From the NCBI GenBank assembly GCA_944989445.1, contig CALYLW010000070.1:161307-225306 (forward strand): a stretch of DNA of 64,000 nucleotides. The letters are read 5' to 3'. The notes under the pieces are model-generated. The model was given only the letters and a program-made list of their open reading frames with translations, searched no databases and was not told where the DNA came from. Below, one piece after another: positions 60,003-64,000 of the stretch (the first letter of the stretch is position 1; every line of letters starts with the position of its first letter). The position numbers and the translations under genes were made by a program. This DNA is from Ampullaceana balthica (Eukaryota; Mollusca; Gastropoda; Lymnaeidae).

Positions 60003-60535
60003 TATCCCCCCTCTTCACTTTAGATTTAACTCACGGAGTTAAATCTATACCCTGAAATTTATAGCAATTCAAAAATGCATTCCAAAACATAAATAGTGAC
60101 ATAGTGATGTTAAAATTTATCACAACAATGTTAAAAATACAATACAAAAATAACAATGTGAATCGTGAAAATTGGAGGAAAAAAAAATTTAAAAAAATAT
60201 TCCTTGAACGTCCTCTGCACGAGGCATGTGCTATTGGATAACATCTTATCCAACAGACCAACACTGCTTTTATTTACACCAGCAGATTTCATGTGTAAAT
60301 AATGTGCAATACAAAACATTTGTTGCAACAATTCATTTTCATTAGGACAAAAAATACAATTCTTGACATAAAACATGAGTAATGTAAAAAAAAACATAAT
60401 AGTTTTACATTTGGGGGTAAATTTCTTTTGTCTTACCCCTAATAAGAAATAAAAATTATTTATTGTTTTATGTTCCTCAGGAGTAACTTCATTTAAAAAA
60501 TTTATCACTATATTTTCATTTTTCTCAACATTTCC

Positions 60536-63500
60536 TCACACCCACACCTCAAGTCTAGACAAACAATCTGCTATTACATTCTGTTCCCCTTTGATATATT
60601 GTACTTCGAAATTAAACTCCTGGAGTATTAATAACCACCTTGTTATTCTTGAGTTATTGTAGGTAGCTGTTCTAAGATACTTTAAGGACTGGTGATTGCA
60701 TTGTAAAATAAAACTTGAACCCAATAAATAATATGCCAATTTTTGTACAGCCCATATTATAGCTAAACACTCTCTCTCAATAGTGGAGTATCTTGTTTCC
60801 CTATCCATCAATTTCCTACTTATGAATTTGACTGGATGTAGAGTATTATTCCTAGATTGCAATAAGCACGCCCCTATCCTTTCGTGGACGCGTCTGTTCT
60901 TACTATAAATTTAGATTTATTGTCTGGTAAAATTAAGATAGGCTCACTACTCAGATATTTCTGAATTACATCCAGTGTTTGTTGGCACTCACTCGTCCAA
61001 CGGATAGTATTTGGTTGACCTTTTTTTGTAAGGTCGGTTAAGGGTGCCGATAGCGTTGAAAAGTTAGGTATGAATTTATTGTAATAGGAGATGAGACCCA
61101 CTAAACTTCTAACCTGTTTCTTAGTTGTTGGTCTCTCTATTTTCAACACTTTATGTACATTGGCATATTCTGGTTTCAGTAGTGCCCCTTCTACTCTGTG
61201 TCCCAAAAAATTAATGGATGTTTTTCCTAACTCTACTTTACTTGGTTTTACAGTAAACCCAGCTTCTTTCAGGATTTCAAAAACTTGCCGTAGGGTCTTA
61301 GTATGTTTTTCCCAATCCTCTGTATGCACACATATGTCATCAAAATAAGTCTCTACATTTTCTATCTGATTGAAAATTTTTCTTATTATTCTGTTAAATG
61401 TTGCTGGGGCGGTTGATAATCCGAAGGGCATGTACTTGAATTGATATAACGCATCTGGCCCTTGAAATGCTGTATATTCTTGGCTATCTTTGTGTAGTGG
61501 TATTTGCCAGTAACCTTTTGTTAAATCTAACTTACTAAAATAAATTGATTTTGTCATGTGGTTTAATATATCTTCTGGGTTTGGAATGACTTCCGCGATG
61601 GTTTTCGTTATACTGTTAAGTTTTCTGTAATCGACGCATGTGCGCACTGAGCCATCTTTCTTTTTAATTAATACCAAGGGTGAAGAATATGGTGATTTGG
61701 ATTCTTCAATGATACCCAATTGTAACATCAACTGGATTTCTTCCTTTAATTTTTCTGTCATATGCGATGGAATGATGTAAGGTTTTAATGTTATCGGTTT
61801 ATTATCAGAGAGTTCGATTTTATGTTCACCCACTGTTGTTTTTCCTGGAATCTCGGAAAACACTTCTTTAAATTCCTCCACTATCTCCTGTATTTCGTCT
61901 TTTTGTTTTCTATTTAAATCAATATTAATATCTAGCTCTGTGGTTTTTTCCTTTAAATTTATAGTTGGCACGGAAAATTCTTCCCCCTCTCCACTGTCCG
62001 CGGTTATTACTACTGCTGCCCCGCCAGGCATAATTTTATTCGTATTACCATCAACGACATTTTGTCCATTTCTTTCAAGGAATTTGATCATTCTATTGAT
62101 GTGGTAAATCTTTTTTCTTTTTCCCTTTTTTATCTCAACATTAAATTTTGACAACACCTTGGTCACTTGATAAGGTCCATCTGAATACAAAGCCAATTTC
62201 TTACCCTTTTTTGGCTTTAGAAGTAATACATTGTCTCCCACTTGAATGTCTTTCTCAACTGTATGTCGATCATAGTACATTTTATTCTTAACTGTCTGCT
62301 CCAATGTGTTTGCTCGTGCTTTTTCTAACCCTGTTTTTAGTTTATTTCTCAATTCAATAATGTAGTCATAAGTTGTTTTTATCCTATCTGTTGTTCTTTC
62401 ACGTGTGAATAGTGTTTTCAATATTGCCATTGGCCCTCTCACCTTCCTGCCGAACATTAACTCATAAGGTGAGATTAATGTGGTTTCATTGGGGACTTCC
62501 CTATATGCGAAGAGAACCGACTGTAGTACATTATCCCAGTTTTCTAGTCCTTCCGTAGCTAATTTCCTTAACATCGACTTTAGTGTGCCATTTAACCTTT
62601 CCACCATCCCATTAGACTGGGGATGATAAATTGACGAGTGGCTGATATTGATGTTGAGTAGTTTGCACACTTGCACGTACAGGTCAGACGAGAATTGAGG
62701 TCCGTTATCTGACAAGATTTCTTCAGGGAAACCCATTCTCGTGAAAATAGAGTATAACGCCTCACATATGTCTTCTGCTGTTACCCTCTTTAATGGTACT
62801 GCCTCAGGCCACCTGGTAGCCATATCAATTAATGTTAGGATATACATATTTTTGTTCTTCGTCATTTGTAGGGGTCCGACAATGTCTATTGCTACTTTTT
62901 TTGAATGGCACCCCAATTATCTGCATGTACCCAAGTTCTATAGGTTTAAATTTGCCCGGAGGCCGAGCCTTCTGACATATCAAGCATGTCTTTACATATT
63001 CAGTGATCTCCTTGTTCATCTTGGGCCAAAAAAACTCTGACGAGATGAGATGTTTTGTCTTTCTGACAGACATATGTCCAGCCAGGACTGACTCATGAGC
63101 GTTTTTGAGAACAATACCTCGGCATTCTGATGGAACGATAAGTTTTTCATCAACTTTATTATTGAATTTGTTAGTAAATACTCTATATAAGTAACCATTT
63201 ATAACTTGGAATGTAATATGTCCCTGTTTTGTATGATCTACGTCATTATTCTTAGCTTTCTCCCAAAATTTGCGTAGCTCTGGGTCAATTGCTTGTTCCT
63301 CTTTCATGTTTATATTCTCCGGTACTGCTGGTATTTTTGTACGGAATTCTTCTGTTGTTACGACATTGTCTACGTCTCTCTTACTTTGTGCCCTTGTTAC
63401 TACATTGCCATAGTGAAGAACCGATTCCTTATTTTCCCCCACATTTCCTATAATGAGATCCGCCACTGGATCGTCGAATAATGCAGCTAAGACTACGCCT

Positions 63501-63829
63501 TTTACGTACTTAGTATCAATTTCTATGTATGCTGTTGGATAGTCCAGTACCTTTCCATCTATAAGTTTTAGTTTGTAGCGTCTATCTGTTATCTGGTCTC
63601 TCTTTATCAATTTCTTATTACACCCGATGATGGTACACCCCGTGTCCCTGAGTATGGAAACTTCCTTATCAAATAACTTTCCTTTCTCTAAATATAATTT
63701 TCCCGTGGATTTTCTATGTATGTCTTCTGCTATGTTAATATATTGCATTTCCCTTACAAATGGTCTAACTTTTTTTCTATTACTTCGTTTTGCACCCCCT
63801 CTTCCATTTGCCCCATTTTGAGATTGTAG
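60536..63829 (-). pseudogene. pol: Pol of the second element, two frameshifts
   Basis: Protease with a DTG motif near 63640. Integrase zinc finger near 62960-63100 (ending CLICQKA), then core motifs SDNGPQF and HPQSNGMVERLNGT, and a GPY-type module (SDGPYQVTKVL). Reverse transcriptase follows (KLDLTKGYWQIP, YMPFGLSTAPATF, YFDD), then RNase H (RTDAS, IADCLSR). The frame changes at a run of seven A/T (62896-62902) between zinc finger and core, and again near 60865 just after the RNase H start. Each break looks like a one-base indel. Noncoding sequence of 533 bp separates the stop from the LTR. Confidence 0.85.
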
Positions 63830-64000
63830 TCATATTGAATCGTTTCTCTGCATGTTTGGAGAGTCTCTCGCGTACTCCCTCTTGTTGTAGCGTGTACCCG
63901 TCTGCCTTCCCTGGTATACTTCTGTTCTAGCCTGTGTCCAAGCATTATTTCCCTGTCGTAGAGGGCAGTTATTTCTCCAATGTCCCTCTCGTCCACATAT
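63830..64000 (-). CDS. gag: Gag C-terminus with zinc knuckle (partial)
   Basis: The frame from the window edge starts with a CCHC knuckle, of which CGREGHWRNNC is visible; the first cysteine lies beyond the edge. It ends at a UGA (63830-63832). The downstream sequence stays open in the same frame into protease. Confidence 0.7.
   Translation of the reverse strand: MCGREGHWRNNCPLRQGNNAWTQARTEVYQGRQTGTRYNKREYARDSPNMQRNDSI

Larger units (their letters stand above)
60003..64000 (-). mobile_element. Second Gmr1-like LTR retrotransposon, decayed, cut by the window edge
   Basis: The same unusual order as the element at 25089 is seen on the - strand: gag zinc knuckle, protease, integrase, reverse transcriptase, RNase H. 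Two frameshifts show it is inactive. It is clearly a different lineage, with only moderate similarity to the first element. Confidence 0.88.

Overview
This is nuclear DNA of an animal: AT-rich, intron-rich, with many (TA)n arrays and a dense load of transposable elements. The mix of hAT, Helitron-like, LINE, tRNA-derived SINE and Ty3-type elements fits an invertebrate, and a mollusc (perhaps a gastropod) is my best guess. That guess rests on general character, not on a marker gene.

The host content I can support best is a pair of tandem paralogous genes on the + strand. Gene 1 (2243-14458, its 5' exons lie outside or are not found) and gene 2 (42063-57773, apparently complete, 746 codons plus stop over 11 exons) have matching exon order, nearly identical splice phases and alignable peptides. 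Both encode multi-pass membrane proteins of a family I do not recognise. Gene 2 starts with a signal peptide and an extracellular domain. Both share an exon of exactly 72 nt, a cysteine-rich exon end just before a large multi-helix exon, and a C-terminal membrane hairpin with a YG-x(3-4)-ISPSN motif. Two weaker exon-level signals (21110-21291 and 22013-22738) lie between them.

The rest is mostly mobile DNA. 677-1502, 4946-5395, 12000-12714 and 40967-41642 are decayed BED-finger hAT elements. 7199-8880 is a 5'-truncated LINE with an open reverse transcriptase frame. 9534-11964 and 33933-36939 are two copies of a ZMYM1-like hAT, the second carrying a tRNA-derived SINE. 15258-17831 is a ZBED5/FAM200-like hAT with a smaller hAT-like MITE nested in it. 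25089-32765 is a complete LTR retrotransposon with LTRs that look identical and integrase placed before reverse transcriptase (Gmr1-type order). 59690-64000 is a decayed relative on the - strand with the same order. In both retroelements gag and pol are in one frame, separated by a single UGA, which suggests expression by stop-codon readthrough. Helitron-like ends, hairpin MITEs, a pogo-like MITE, minisatellites and tandem duplications fill much of the introns and intergenic DNA.
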